DNA of 64,000 nucleotides from Saprospiraceae bacterium (GTDB lineage Bacteria; Bacteroidota; Bacteroidia; Chitinophagales; Saprospiraceae), in the NCBI GenBank assembly GCA_022841745.1, contig JALHQW010000002.1, positions 56,520-120,519 of the forward strand. Direction: 5' to 3'. The notes under the pieces were generated by a model. It was not told where the DNA came from. It searched no databases and worked only from the letters and a program-made list of their open reading frames with translations. Made by a program: the position numbers and the translations under genes. Positions 41,187-49,960 of this stretch are shown here, piece after piece; the first letter of the stretch is position 1; each line of letters begins with the position of its first letter.

Positions 41187-44100
41187 ATGAAAACCGTGCA
41201 GACCCTTGCTTTTGGTTGCTTACTCTGTGTAGCCTTCCTTCGGGCTTCCGCCCAACCCATGCCACAGGGGGCCGACCCGATTGGCGCAGCCAATGGCCTC
41301 GACGCCAACGTGCGGGACATGGTGCAGGACGCCAACGGGTTCTTCTGGCTGGCCACCGACCGGGGGCTGTATCGCTTCGATGGGGTGCAGGCAACGAAAA
41401 TCCACTGGCCTGTGCCCGACTCGCTGGCCAAGCGCACCGACAATTGCTACGACCTCAGCCTCGACCTGAAAAACCAGCTCGTCTGGGTCGGCACCGACCT
41501 CGGGTTGTTGCGGTATCACCTGCGCACGGGGGCTGTAAAGCATTTCAATGCCGTGGATTTTTACCAAAAAAAAGACTTGTCAACCCAAGCCTCCCATGTG
41601 GTTCATGCGGACGGGCAGGGCGGGGTCTGGGCCGAGTTTGGCAGGTACGGATTTACGCACTTGTCGGCGGAGGGCAAGCAGCTGGAGTCCTTTTACCTGC
41701 CCCTCGATGCAAAGGCTAAAGCGACCGGGATGGACGAGCGGATGGCCAATGTCACCCTCGGAATTTCGCAAGACCCCAACTATGAGGACATCCTGTGGAT
41801 GAACGCCCGCCGGGGGCTGCTAAGATTTTGCAAAAAAACGAAACGGCTCGAACGCTTCCTTTTTTACCCCAAAAACGAAAAAATGATGGCCGTGGCCAAT
41901 TCCATGACTTGCCATTTTGCCCACCCCAATGGCTTCGTTTATATCGGCACCTGGAATGCCGGGCTGTTGAAATTCGACCCGACGAATGGCAGTTTTACCC
42001 AATTCTTGCGCTCCGGTGGAATTTGGAAAGAAAAAAATGGCGGCAGCATCCACCGTATCACTTCCATCGCAGCCGACCAATCGGGCAATCTCTGGACGGA
42101 CGGCACTGGCGGCGGGGCGATGTTTGATGTGGAAAACGAGCGTTTCACCTCGCCCCCCGTGGATGGGTTCTATGTCAGTTTTCAGGACCGGGACGGTAAT
42201 TACTGGCAGTACCAGCCGGAACTGCGATTATACCATCACCTGAAAAACCAAGGGAAGAAATTCGATTACCCACCTTCCTTTCCTTGCGAACAAACTTCCG
42301 GGATGCCCTTCGATAGCCGAAACAGGGAAATCTACTTCCGGGCCGTGTGCAGCGACGGCGCATTTTGGTCGCTGAAATTGGAGCAGCAAAGTTGGAAGCG
42401 ATTTACATTGCCCGGCAAAGGGAGCCAAAAGGCTTTATTTAGTGCTTTTTCGCAAGGCCCAGCTGGCTATTTTGCTGGAGATGGGACGACCAATGAAGTT
42501 TACCTGCGTCCGGTTGGCAGCGACCATTTTGAAAAACTGCCCATCACCTTACCAGTAAATGCGGGCAACCTGAACCTTGCCTGTGCTGCCAACGGCGAAC
42601 TTTTCGTCACTGGGCACACTGGCTATTTGTTTTGGCTAAAACCGCCGAAGCCAGAGCATGGTCAGGCTGGCTGGCAAATGACCACGTTTTCGAAGACCTC
42701 CCTAGGTGGCCATTTGCCCGACGATTTCCATTGCGTTTCGTCGCCGACCTTCGATGCAACAGGCAGGCTGTGGCTAAGAACCTGCAATGGCTTCAGCATT
42801 TTTTCGCCCACCGATAGCAGTTTCCGCCATTTTCAAGGCAATCAGGCAGGTGTAAAAAGACTGGAGGTTTACCAATATTTCTTGCCGGAAGGACAGCAGA
42901 AAATGTGGGCCTCCGGCAAGGGCGGCTTCGGCTGGTTCGATATTGACAAGCCAGAGGCCGGACTGCAAAAACGCTACAAACCGCCGGGCACTTACCGGCA
43001 GGATAGATTTGGCGCAGCGTTTTTTATCAGAGGAAAACTTTGGTTCGATTCCAGCGAAGGCTGGGCGGAATTCGACCCGGGTACGGAGACATTTCGATAT
43101 TTCGACTTCCTGCACGGCGAAGAATTGGCGCACGTCGGAGAGGGCAAACTGGTGGCATTCGAGGAAAACGGGGTTCGCCTGATGGATTTGGACCACCTTC
43201 AATATTCCGAGGAAATGCCACGGGCTTACGTCTCTTGGCTCAAGATTTTTGAGAAACAAGTGGCCCTGCCCGGTGGGCCCCTGTCTGCTCAGCCGCTGCG
43301 GCTCCGGCCCAATGAGAATTTCTTTTCCTTGGGGTTTTCGGCGCTGGCCACCTACAACACGGCGGGCATCCGCTTCGCCTACCAACTGGAGGGCGTGAAC
43401 CCCGAATGGGTATATCCCGAGCCGGGCGTCCGAGCGGCTTCTTTCACCAATATTGACGGCGGCAATTACACGTTCAAAATAAAAACCACCAACAGCCGGG
43501 GCGAGTGGCTGGACCATGTTTTTCAACTGAAAATCCATGTCGGCACCCCGTGGCACAAGACCTGGTGGTTCCGGCTGGCCATGCTCGCCTTGCTCGGCAG
43601 CGTGGTGTATTTTTTAGTAAAAAACCGCCTTCGGCAACATCAAATCCTGCTCGAAAACCAGCGGCTTCAGTTCGAAAAAGAAGTATCGCTGCGCAATGAG
43701 CGGGACCGCATTGCCGCCGAGATGCACGACGACCTGGGGGCAGGGCTGTCCACCATCCGCTTCCTCAGTTTCGCAGCCAAGGAGAAGGAGGCTGACTCCG
43801 AAAATGCCGCCCGCATTGACAAAATAGCCGCACACGCCTCGCAGGTGATGGAAAAAATGGCCGACATCATCTGGGTGATGAACTCCCGCAACGATTCGCT
43901 CGAAAACTTCACGGCCTACCTACGCCGTTACGCCGCCGAGTACCTCGAAACGCACGGCCTCCGGTTCATGATGGAATCGGAAGGCAATTTGGAAGGCCGA
44001 AAACTTGGTAGCGAGCAACGCCGCTCCCTGCTGTCCGCCATCAAAGAGTGCCTACACAACGTGGTGAAACACGCCGAGGCGAGGAATGTCCGGCTCACCG

Positions 44101-44312
44101 TCAGGGCGGGGGATAAAATGGAAATCACCGTGCAGGACGACGGAAAGGGACTGCCGGAAACGCAGTTGCATGATTTGTACGCTGCACCCAACTCCTTGAC
44201 TGGCAATGGCTTGCGCAATATTTCACAGCGGATGGCGGCGCTCGGCGGCGAGGCTTTTTTTGAAAATAGTGCAGGTACAACGGTGCGGCTGCGCATGGAT
44301 TTTGCCGCCTGA
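41187..44312 (+). CDS. Propeller-type sensor histidine kinase (NarL-type HisKA_3)
   Basis: A 1041-residue membrane kinase. Signal peptide MKTVQTLAFGCLLCVAFLRA; periplasmic two-component regulator propeller repeats (VQDANGFFWLATDRGLYRFD near 50, and weaker copies to about 690); Y_Y_Y domain (about 715-790; FAYQLEGVNPEWVYPEPG); a transmembrane helix near 793-812; HisKA_3 with H847 in EMHDDLGAGLSTI; HATPase with CLHNVVKHAE, DDGKGLP and GNGLRNISQRM. The cognate NarL-type regulator follows after 55 bp. Start 41187 gives the signal peptide. Confidence 0.92.
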   Translation: MKTVQTLAFGCLLCVAFLRASAQPMPQGADPIGAANGLDANVRDMVQDANGFFWLATDRGLYRFDGVQATKIHWPVPDSLAKRTDNCYDLSLDLKNQLVWVGTDLGLLRYHLRTGAVKHFNAVDFYQKKDLSTQASHVVHADGQGGVWAEFGRYGFTHLSAEGKQLESFYLPLDAKAKATGMDERMANVTLGISQDPNYEDILWMNARRGLLRFCKKTKRLERFLFYPKNEKMMAVANSMTCHFAHPNGFVYIGTWNAGLLKFDPTNGSFTQFLRSGGIWKEKNGGSIHRITSIAADQSGNLWTDGTGGGAMFDVENERFTSPPVDGFYVSFQDRDGNYWQYQPELRLYHHLKNQGKKFDYPPSFPCEQTSGMPFDSRNREIYFRAVCSDGAFWSLKLEQQSWKRFTLPGKGSQKALFSAFSQGPAGYFAGDGTTNEVYLRPVGSDHFEKLPITLPVNAGNLNLACAANGELFVTGHTGYLFWLKPPKPEHGQAGWQMTTFSKTSLGGHLPDDFHCVSSPTFDATGRLWLRTCNGFSIFSPTDSSFRHFQGNQAGVKRLEVYQYFLPEGQQKMWASGKGGFGWFDIDKPEAGLQKRYKPPGTYRQDRFGAAFFIRGKLWFDSSEGWAEFDPGTETFRYFDFLHGEELAHVGEGKLVAFEENGVRLMDLDHLQYSEEMPRAYVSWLKIFEKQVALPGGPLSAQPLRLRPNENFFSLGFSALATYNTAGIRFAYQLEGVNPEWVYPEPGVRAASFTNIDGGNYTFKIKTTNSRGEWLDHVFQLKIHVGTPWHKTWWFRLAMLALLGSVVYFLVKNRLRQHQILLENQRLQFEKEVSLRNERDRIAAEMHDDLGAGLSTIRFLSFAAKEKEADSENAARIDKIAAHASQVMEKMADIIWVMNSRNDSLENFTAYLRRYAAEYLETHGLRFMMESEGNLEGRKLGSEQRRSLLSAIKECLHNVVKHAEARNVRLTVRAGDKMEITVQDDGKGLPETQLHDLYAAPNSLTGNGLRNISQRMAALGGEAFFENSAGTTVRLRMDFAA

Positions 44313-44367
44313 GTAACACAAACGTACTATTGCCACACCCGATTCCTCACCTGACCTTTGAGAAAAA

Positions 44368-45003
44368 ATGGAACAACAGCAAGCGCATATCGTCCTCGTC
44401 GAAGACCTGCCGGAAGTGCGGGAAGGACTTCGGGAAATGCTCAGCCACAGCGGGCGTTTCGGGGGGGTGTCGGCCTACGGCAGCGCAGAGCAGCTGTTCG
44501 GGAACGGCGCTTTGGACAAGGCCGGGCTGTTCATCCTCGACATCGGGCTGCCGGGCATGAACGGCTTGGAATGTCTCGTGCGCCTGAAAGCCCTGCGGCC
44601 CAACGCCAAGGTGCTGATGTTCACGGTGATGGAACACGACGAAAAAGTGTTCGCCGCTCTGAAAGCGGGTGCCGATGGCTACATCCTCAAGCGTGAGTCG
44701 CCCGAAAAAATATTGGAGGCCATCACCGACGCCCTGAACGGCGGTGCGCCCATGAGCAGCGAGATAGCACGGCGGGTCTTGCTCTCCTTCCGGGAAACGC
44801 CGCTGGCCCCAAACCACCAAACCCTGATTTCGGAACGTGAAAAAGAGGTGCTCGGCCTGCTCTCCAAGGGACATCTCTACAAAGAAATCGCCGACCAGCT
44901 CGACATTTCTTTGAACACGGTGAAGCAGCATATCCACCACATCTACGAGAAGCTCCATGTGCAGAACCGCACGGAGGCGGTGCTGAAGTATTTGGGGAAG
45001 TAG
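44368..45003 (+). CDS. NarL/FixJ-family response regulator
   Basis: A 211-residue regulator with a receiver domain (phospho-acceptor D58 in LFILDIGLPGMN, Lys in GYILKRESPE) and a C-terminal LuxR-type helix-turn-helix (ISEREKEVLGLLSKGHLYKE, DISLNTVKQHIHHIYEKL). It pairs with the upstream kinase. Targets unknown. Confidence 0.94.
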   Translation: MEQQQAHIVLVEDLPEVREGLREMLSHSGRFGGVSAYGSAEQLFGNGALDKAGLFILDIGLPGMNGLECLVRLKALRPNAKVLMFTVMEHDEKVFAALKAGADGYILKRESPEKILEAITDALNGGAPMSSEIARRVLLSFRETPLAPNHQTLISEREKEVLGLLSKGHLYKEIADQLDISLNTVKQHIHHIYEKLHVQNRTEAVLKYLGK

Positions 45004-45074
45004 CTTTTCCTCGTTCAAATTGCTGACCCTACAGGCGAAAGGCCATTATTTTTTCACCAATTAAAACAATCATC

Positions 45075-46460
45075 ATGAAAAAGGATTTAGCGACAGCTTT
45101 AATGAGCACACTGCAGGGAAAACTCATACTTCCATCCAGCGATGAGTATGATGAAGCCCGCAAAGTTTACAATGGAATGATTGATAAACACCCAGCAGCC
45201 ATCGCACTTTGCAGGGACGTAAACGATGTGATTACCTGCGTAAATTTTGCAAGGGACAATGACATACTGCTTGCCATCAGAAGTGGTGGTCATAATGCAG
45301 GAGGTTTGGGTATTGCAGACGATGCGCTGGTGATTGACCTTTCTTTGATGAAAGCAATTAAAGTGGATGCAAATGCGAAGACAGTCAAAGCACAAGGCGG
45401 ATGTTTGTTGAAAGAATTGGATACTGCAACGCATGAAATTGGCATGACTGTGCCATCAGGAATATTTGGCACCACTGGCGTAGCTGGCCTTACATTAGGT
45501 GGAGGGCTGGGAAACTTCACACGCCAATTCGGACTTAGCATTGATGCCATGTTGGAAGCTGAGGTAGTGCTGGCAAATGGGCAACTTGTGAAGGCATCGG
45601 CAAACGAAAATGCTGATTTGTTTTGGGCTTTGCGTGGTGGTGGTGGAAATTTCGGGGTGGTAGTATCGTTCACTTTCAAATTATTTCCGGCACACACCGT
45701 ATATGCCGGGCCTATGCTTTGGGAACTCGATGACGCAGAAGAACTGATGGCATGGCATCATGATTTTATCAATAAGGCACCAAATGAACTTAGTGGATAT
45801 TTCGCATTGTTGACTGTACCTCCGGTTGCTCCATTCCCAGAACATCTTCACCTTAAAAAAATGTGCGGAGTGGTGTGGTGCTACACCGGCGATTTGGAAA
45901 AAGCCGAAGAATTATTTAAACCTATCAGGGCTGTAAAAGAACCTTCCCTCGATTTCGTTGGTCCCATTCCAGTACCGGCACTGCAAACACTTTTTGACCC
46001 CCTCTATCCCCCAGGCTTATTGTGGTATTGGAAAGCAGATTATGTAAAGGATATGCCTCCGGAAGCTATAAAGCTCCATGTTCAGCACTTCCGTCAATCA
46101 CCTACACCTTTCAGCACCATGCACATGTACAACATAAATGGGGCAGCTGCGAAAATTGGTAAGCATGAAACTGCATGGAATTACCGGGATGCCAACTATG
46201 CGATGGTAATAGTAGGTATAGCTGATAATATAAACGACAAAGAAATAGTGACGAATTGGGCAAGGAATTACTGGTCAGCCTTACACCCTTATTCATGTGG
46301 CGGTGCTTATGTGAATATGATGATGGAAGAAGGCGAAGAAAGGATAAAGGCAAGTTATGGCGACAACTATAAAAGACTTGCGCAAATAAAAGCAAAATAC
46401 GACCGCAATAACCTGTTCAGGGTAAACCAGAATATTAAACCAGAACCAATGATGGCATAG
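45075..46460 (+). CDS. FAD-binding oxidoreductase, berberine-bridge-enzyme-like
   Basis: A 461-residue flavoprotein of the PCMH/VAO superfamily. The FAD-binding loop RSGGHNAGG (H73) matches the histidine that carries covalent FAD in this family; no second Cys attachment site was identified. Further signatures are GTTGVAGLTLGGGLGN, GLSIDAMLEAEVVLANG, LRGGGGNFGVV and a C-terminal BBE motif (NLFRVNQNIKP). No signal peptide. Likely oxidises a sugar or phenolic compound. AT-richer than the preceding genes. Confidence 0.92.
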   Translation: MKKDLATALMSTLQGKLILPSSDEYDEARKVYNGMIDKHPAAIALCRDVNDVITCVNFARDNDILLAIRSGGHNAGGLGIADDALVIDLSLMKAIKVDANAKTVKAQGGCLLKELDTATHEIGMTVPSGIFGTTGVAGLTLGGGLGNFTRQFGLSIDAMLEAEVVLANGQLVKASANENADLFWALRGGGGNFGVVVSFTFKLFPAHTVYAGPMLWELDDAEELMAWHHDFINKAPNELSGYFALLTVPPVAPFPEHLHLKKMCGVVWCYTGDLEKAEELFKPIRAVKEPSLDFVGPIPVPALQTLFDPLYPPGLLWYWKADYVKDMPPEAIKLHVQHFRQSPTPFSTMHMYNINGAAAKIGKHETAWNYRDANYAMVIVGIADNINDKEIVTNWARNYWSALHPYSCGGAYVNMMMEEGEERIKASYGDNYKRLAQIKAKYDRNNLFRVNQNIKPEPMMA

Positions 46461-46524
46461 TACCGCACGGAAGCGGTGATGAAACGCCTGCAGGGAGCCT
46501 GTGTCACCTTAAATTCACTATTAA

Positions 46525-47316
46525 ATGTTGCCTCCACCTTGTTCCTTCAAAAAATCTTTGATGGCTGTTTGTGCATTGCATATAGCGCTGGTTTGTTCTT
46601 CACAAAATGAAGACAGCACCAAACATGAACTGACCGTAAAAGGCAATATTAGCGTAGCAAATAATGGGATTTCGCTGATACCAACCTTTACGCTGGGCAA
46701 AGCAGCACTGGCCAGCAATATTGGTTTCAGCGGAAAGAAACGGTTCAGTTTTGAGACGGAACTGCTGTACTCAATCGAAGACTTTAGGCCCTGGTCTATT
46801 GCTTTTTTCTCGCACTATAAAATCGTGCGGAAAGAGAAATTCCAGCTCACAGCTGGGGCACATGTCCCGGTCGTGAATTTCGTTACAGCGACTGTCATTA
46901 AGGATGGGGTTGAACAAGAGGTGATACAAGGGCGGCGCTTCTTCCCCAACCTTGAACTGGTACCCAACTGTAATCTCAGCAAAAACTTCCGGCTGGAAAT
47001 GTACCTGTTTTTCGGCAACGGCATTGACCGGGACGTGGATTTTCGGGGCTACTTTTTTTCGCTGCGGCCTAGCTTTGACCATATTCCATTGGCAGGCAAA
47101 AACTTCCTCCGATTTTATCCACAACTATACTATCTCAGAATTGCAGGTGATGATGGAATATATGCAGCAGGTACGCTCGCACTGGCTCGGCAGGATTTCC
47201 CGCTCTCAATCTCGACTACCATGTACCGCACCATCACCTCAAACATACCAGCGAAAGATTTCGATTGGAATATAAGCCTTAATTATTCCATCGGTAAGGA
47301 TTATGTGGAGCGGTGA
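46525..47316 (+). CDS. Putative outer-membrane beta-barrel protein, paralogue of 53398-54192
   Basis: A 263-residue protein with a signal-like start (KKSLMAVCALHIALVCSSQ). The rest has alternating amphipathic strands (VKGNISVANNGISLIPTFTL, FRLEMYLFFGNGIDRDVDF, LNYSIGKDYVER). It aligns with the protein at 53398-54192 over its length (NNGISLIPTFTLGK against NNGFSLVPTFSLGK, RRFFPNLELVP against RRFYPALEILP). Family name not recognised; barrel prediction is inferred from strand pattern. Start could be at a later codon. Confidence 0.72.
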   Translation: MLPPPCSFKKSLMAVCALHIALVCSSQNEDSTKHELTVKGNISVANNGISLIPTFTLGKAALASNIGFSGKKRFSFETELLYSIEDFRPWSIAFFSHYKIVRKEKFQLTAGAHVPVVNFVTATVIKDGVEQEVIQGRRFFPNLELVPNCNLSKNFRLEMYLFFGNGIDRDVDFRGYFFSLRPSFDHIPLAGKNFLRFYPQLYYLRIAGDDGIYAAGTLALARQDFPLSISTTMYRTITSNIPAKDFDWNISLNYSIGKDYVER

Positions 47317-47341
47317 TTTATGATTTGTTGTTATTGTCGCC

Positions 47342-47560
47342 AATTATTTTGGTAACCTCATCAAAAAAGAAACGGGCAAATCGGCGCAGGAATACATCCA
47401 ATCGAAATTGATTGAAGTGGCCAAGGAGCGGATCTTCGACCCCAGCAAGTCGGTGAGCGAAGTGGCGTATGAACTTGGGTTTCAGTACCCGCAGCATTTC
47501 AGCCGTTTTTTCAAGCAGCGGGTGGGGGTTGCACCGGGGGAGTTTCGGGTGGTGAATTGA
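47342..47560 (+). pseudogene. AraC regulator C-terminal fragment 2
   Basis: 72 codons reading NYFGNLIKKETGKSAQEYIQ to VGVAPGEFRVVN and stop, nearly identical to the end of the gene at 38654-39562. It has the second helix-turn-helix but no start codon or sensor domain. Confidence 0.9.
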
Positions 47561-47735
47561 ACCCGCTCGCCTAGCCTGTCCATAGCCGTCCACTACTTTG
47601 CCCCACCTCATTCTACAGTGTTTTTCCTACCTTCGCAAAATCAAGCGACGGCATACTTTGGTCGTCAACCAGCGGCTGTCGCCCTTGCAAATCGCCAATA
47701 ATCAGATGAACAGGCAATAAAATTTTAGCTAAGTA

Positions 47736-48347
47736 ATGGACAAAGACAGATTGTTGCAGACTCAAGCGGAACCGCTGCTCGACCATTTTCAAAAGATGAT
47801 GCCTTTAAGCAACACGGAAAAGCAATTGATTACCGACTTGTTCAAGCCCCGGCTTTATAGAAAACGCCAGTATGTTTTGCAAGAAGGGGACACTTGCAAC
47901 CAGTGCAATTTTGTAGTTCGTGGTTGTCTTCGGATGTATAAATTGGACACTGCTGGCAACATCCACATCATACAGTTTGCCTCTGAAAATTGGTGGATAA
48001 TGGACATTGGCAGTTTTCATGGCAGAACTCCATCCGAACTAAATATAGATGCCCTGGAGGACACCATGGTATTGCAAATCAGTCATGAAAATTTGCTCTC
48101 GCTTTATCTCCAAGCACCAAAATTTGACCGTATATTCAGGGTGCTGATGGAAAACAGTTATGTGGCCTTGCAAAAAAGGCTGTTGCAAAACATCAGCGCC
48201 AACGCAGAGGAAAAGTATTTGTCTTTCATCCAAACCTACCCACACCTCACCAATCGCCTTCCCCAGACTCAGATAGCTTCCTTTTTGGGGATTACGCCGG
48301 AATTCCTCAGCCGCTTGCGCAATAGGCAAGCCAAGCCCAAGTCTTAA
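47736..48347 (+). CDS. Crp/Fnr-family transcriptional regulator
   Basis: A 203-residue regulator. The cyclic-nucleotide-binding-like beta-roll (RKRQYVLQEGDTCNQCNFVV, GCLRMYKLDTAGNIHIIQFA) leads to the dimer helix and a C-terminal helix-turn-helix (LPQTQIASFLGITPEFLSRL). The Cys pattern of Fnr is absent; ligand unknown. It precedes a SnoaL lipoprotein and an F420-reductase-like gene, plausible targets. Confidence 0.92.
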   Translation: MDKDRLLQTQAEPLLDHFQKMMPLSNTEKQLITDLFKPRLYRKRQYVLQEGDTCNQCNFVVRGCLRMYKLDTAGNIHIIQFASENWWIMDIGSFHGRTPSELNIDALEDTMVLQISHENLLSLYLQAPKFDRIFRVLMENSYVALQKRLLQNISANAEEKYLSFIQTYPHLTNRLPQTQIASFLGITPEFLSRLRNRQAKPKS

Positions 48348-48457
48348 TCTACATCAATGTTATTTCTTGACGCAGTTCATTGGAGCGCAGCCGCTGCCCC
48401 CTGCACCTTTGTGCCATCAATTTAATCAATCATTTTAATCATTTCAAATTTCAGAAA

Positions 48458-49051
48458 ATGGAAAAATTAGCAACAGCAATCAAAGCAATGGCGGCACTCT
48501 TGGTAGTAGCAGCAATCGCAACTTTCACAAACTGCACAGGCGGCCCAACCAATACTGCAAGCCAGGCGGAAATTGACTCATTGAGAGCGCAAATCACCCA
48601 GCTGACTGCAAATGATGCCGCCATTGCGGCCAACCTCGCAAAGTTTGACACACTGGATTACACCGTGTTCAGCAACCAGGAGTGGACCCGGCTGCACGAA
48701 AGCCACGCCAAGGACATCAAGGTTTATTGGCCCGACGGACACATCACCACAGGCATTGAGAAACACATCGAAGATTTGAAAGCCATGTTTGTTTATGCCC
48801 CGGACACCCGAATCAAAGAGCATCCTATCCGCTTTGGTTCAGGAAACATGACCGCAGTGACCGGCGTGTTCGAAGGAACATTTACCAAGCCGATGCCTAT
48901 TGGAGACGGGAAATTCATCCAGCCCACCGGCAAAGCATTCAAAATGCCAATGGCCACCATTGGGATTTGGGGACCTGACGGGACGATGGTAGAAGAGCAT
49001 TTGTTCTGGGACAACCAAACCTATATGAACCAAATTGGGCTGGGCAAATAA
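48458..49051 (+). CDS. SnoaL-like (ester cyclase type) lipoprotein
   Basis: A 197-residue protein: hydrophobic N-terminus and lipobox (ATFTNC, Cys26), a short coiled segment (AEIDSLRAQITQLTAND), and an NTF2-like domain (HESHAKDIKVYWPDGHIT, GVFEGTFTKPMPIGDGKFI, EEHLFWDNQTYMNQIGL). The last motif is typical of predicted ester cyclases, although most members have no proven activity. Start 48458 puts the signal first. Confidence 0.85.
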   Translation: MEKLATAIKAMAALLVVAAIATFTNCTGGPTNTASQAEIDSLRAQITQLTANDAAIAANLAKFDTLDYTVFSNQEWTRLHESHAKDIKVYWPDGHITTGIEKHIEDLKAMFVYAPDTRIKEHPIRFGSGNMTAVTGVFEGTFTKPMPIGDGKFIQPTGKAFKMPMATIGIWGPDGTMVEEHLFWDNQTYMNQIGLGK

Positions 49052-49094
49052 ATTCAGCAATCATTCAGACGTAAATTTTAAAAATTAAAAAATC

Positions 49095-49745
49095 ATGTCA
49101 AACAAATCAAAAGTAGCAGTTATCGGTGTTGGAAATATCGGTACTGCCGTAGCCACAAACCTCGTCAAAGGCGGTCGCTCAGTTATCGTTGCAAACAAGG
49201 AAATCGGGAAGGCAAAAGCACTAGCTGAAAAGCTGGGCGAACTGGTGACCCCTATGGAAGTTGCTGATGCAATTAAAGCAGCGGATATTGTGGTGTTTGC
49301 CGTATGGTTCAATACTATAAAAGAACTGTTCGATACTTACGCAACCGAATTACAAGGCAAAATCATTGTGGACCCATCCAATCCTATTGCACCTGATGAA
49401 AATGGTGGCTTCAAAAAAATCATTGGGGAAAAAGAATCTGCGGGTGAAATCCTTTCTTCCCTACTTCCTGCAGGTACAAAGTTTGTGAAAGCTTTGGGTT
49501 CCCTGGGTGCAGGCTCACTTACCAGTGCAGCGTTTCAGCAGCCGGAAAAAGCAGTGCTGTTTTATGCTACCGATGACAATACGTTGACGACACCAATTGA
49601 AGAGCTTATACGGGATAATGGCTTTGAACCCGTGCAAATTGGCGGCATTGACCAATCCATCCGCATGGAGGTTTTTGGCGACCTGCATGAGTTTGGCGCA
49701 TTGGGCAAAACGGTCACGCTGGCAGAAGCGAAACTAAAAGTGTAG
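49095..49745 (+). CDS. NADPH-dependent F420 reductase-like NAD(P)-binding protein
   Basis: A 216-residue Rossmann protein (KVAVIGVGNIGTAVATNLVK; GxGxxG at about residues 11-16) of the F420-reductase/NPD family, with VVFAVWFNTIKELFD, GKIIVDPSNPIAPDENG, FVKALGSLGAGSL. Members in organisms without F420 probably act on other substrates. 43 bp downstream of the SnoaL gene; likely cotranscribed. A MITE follows immediately. Confidence 0.88.
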   Translation: MSNKSKVAVIGVGNIGTAVATNLVKGGRSVIVANKEIGKAKALAEKLGELVTPMEVADAIKAADIVVFAVWFNTIKELFDTYATELQGKIIVDPSNPIAPDENGGFKKIIGEKESAGEILSSLLPAGTKFVKALGSLGAGSLTSAAFQQPEKAVLFYATDDNTLTTPIEELIRDNGFEPVQIGGIDQSIRMEVFGDLHEFGALGKTVTLAEAKLKV

Positions 49746-49752
49746 TTGCTAT

Positions 49753-49923
49753 AAGTTAGAGGCTGTATCATAAGTCAATTTTTCGCCCTTGGCGAAAAAT
49801 ATAATTTGAATGCAAAGGCACAGAGGCGCAGAGTTTGAAATTATCCTCTGCGCCTTAGCGTCTCTGCGTTCATTAATTTGTTGGGCCGAAGGGCCAACTG
49901 ACTTATGATACAGCCTCTAACTT
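49753..49923. mobile_element. 171-bp MITE-like element with perfect 25-bp terminal inverted repeats
   Basis: Arms 49753-49777 and 49899-49923 are exactly complementary (begin AAGTTAGAGGCTGTATCATA). The interior holds two hairpins (TTTTTCGCC-CTT-GGCGAAAAA, TTGGGCC-GAA-GGGCCAA) and a CTCTGCGCCTTAGCGTCTCT motif with its partial complement. No coding capacity. No clear target-site duplication was found at the ends. Confidence 0.88.
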
Positions 49924-49925
49924 TG
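49918..49925 (+). promoter_or_regulatory. Possible -7 promoter element at the MITE end
   Basis: TAACTTTG fits the TAnnTTTG consensus and spans the right end of the MITE and its flank, 35 bp before the alpha/beta hydrolase ATG. No clear -33 TTG seen. Confidence 0.35.
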
Positions 49926-49960
49926 TTTTATTTTTCCCAATCTTCAATCAATTAATAAGT

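Noticed and set aside
45075-49745. Natural-product biosynthetic cluster (BBE-like enzyme, SnoaL-like protein, F420-reductase-like protein)
   Set aside because: No synthase, carrier protein or transporter; the genes have separate regulators and gaps and look like independent oxidoreductases.
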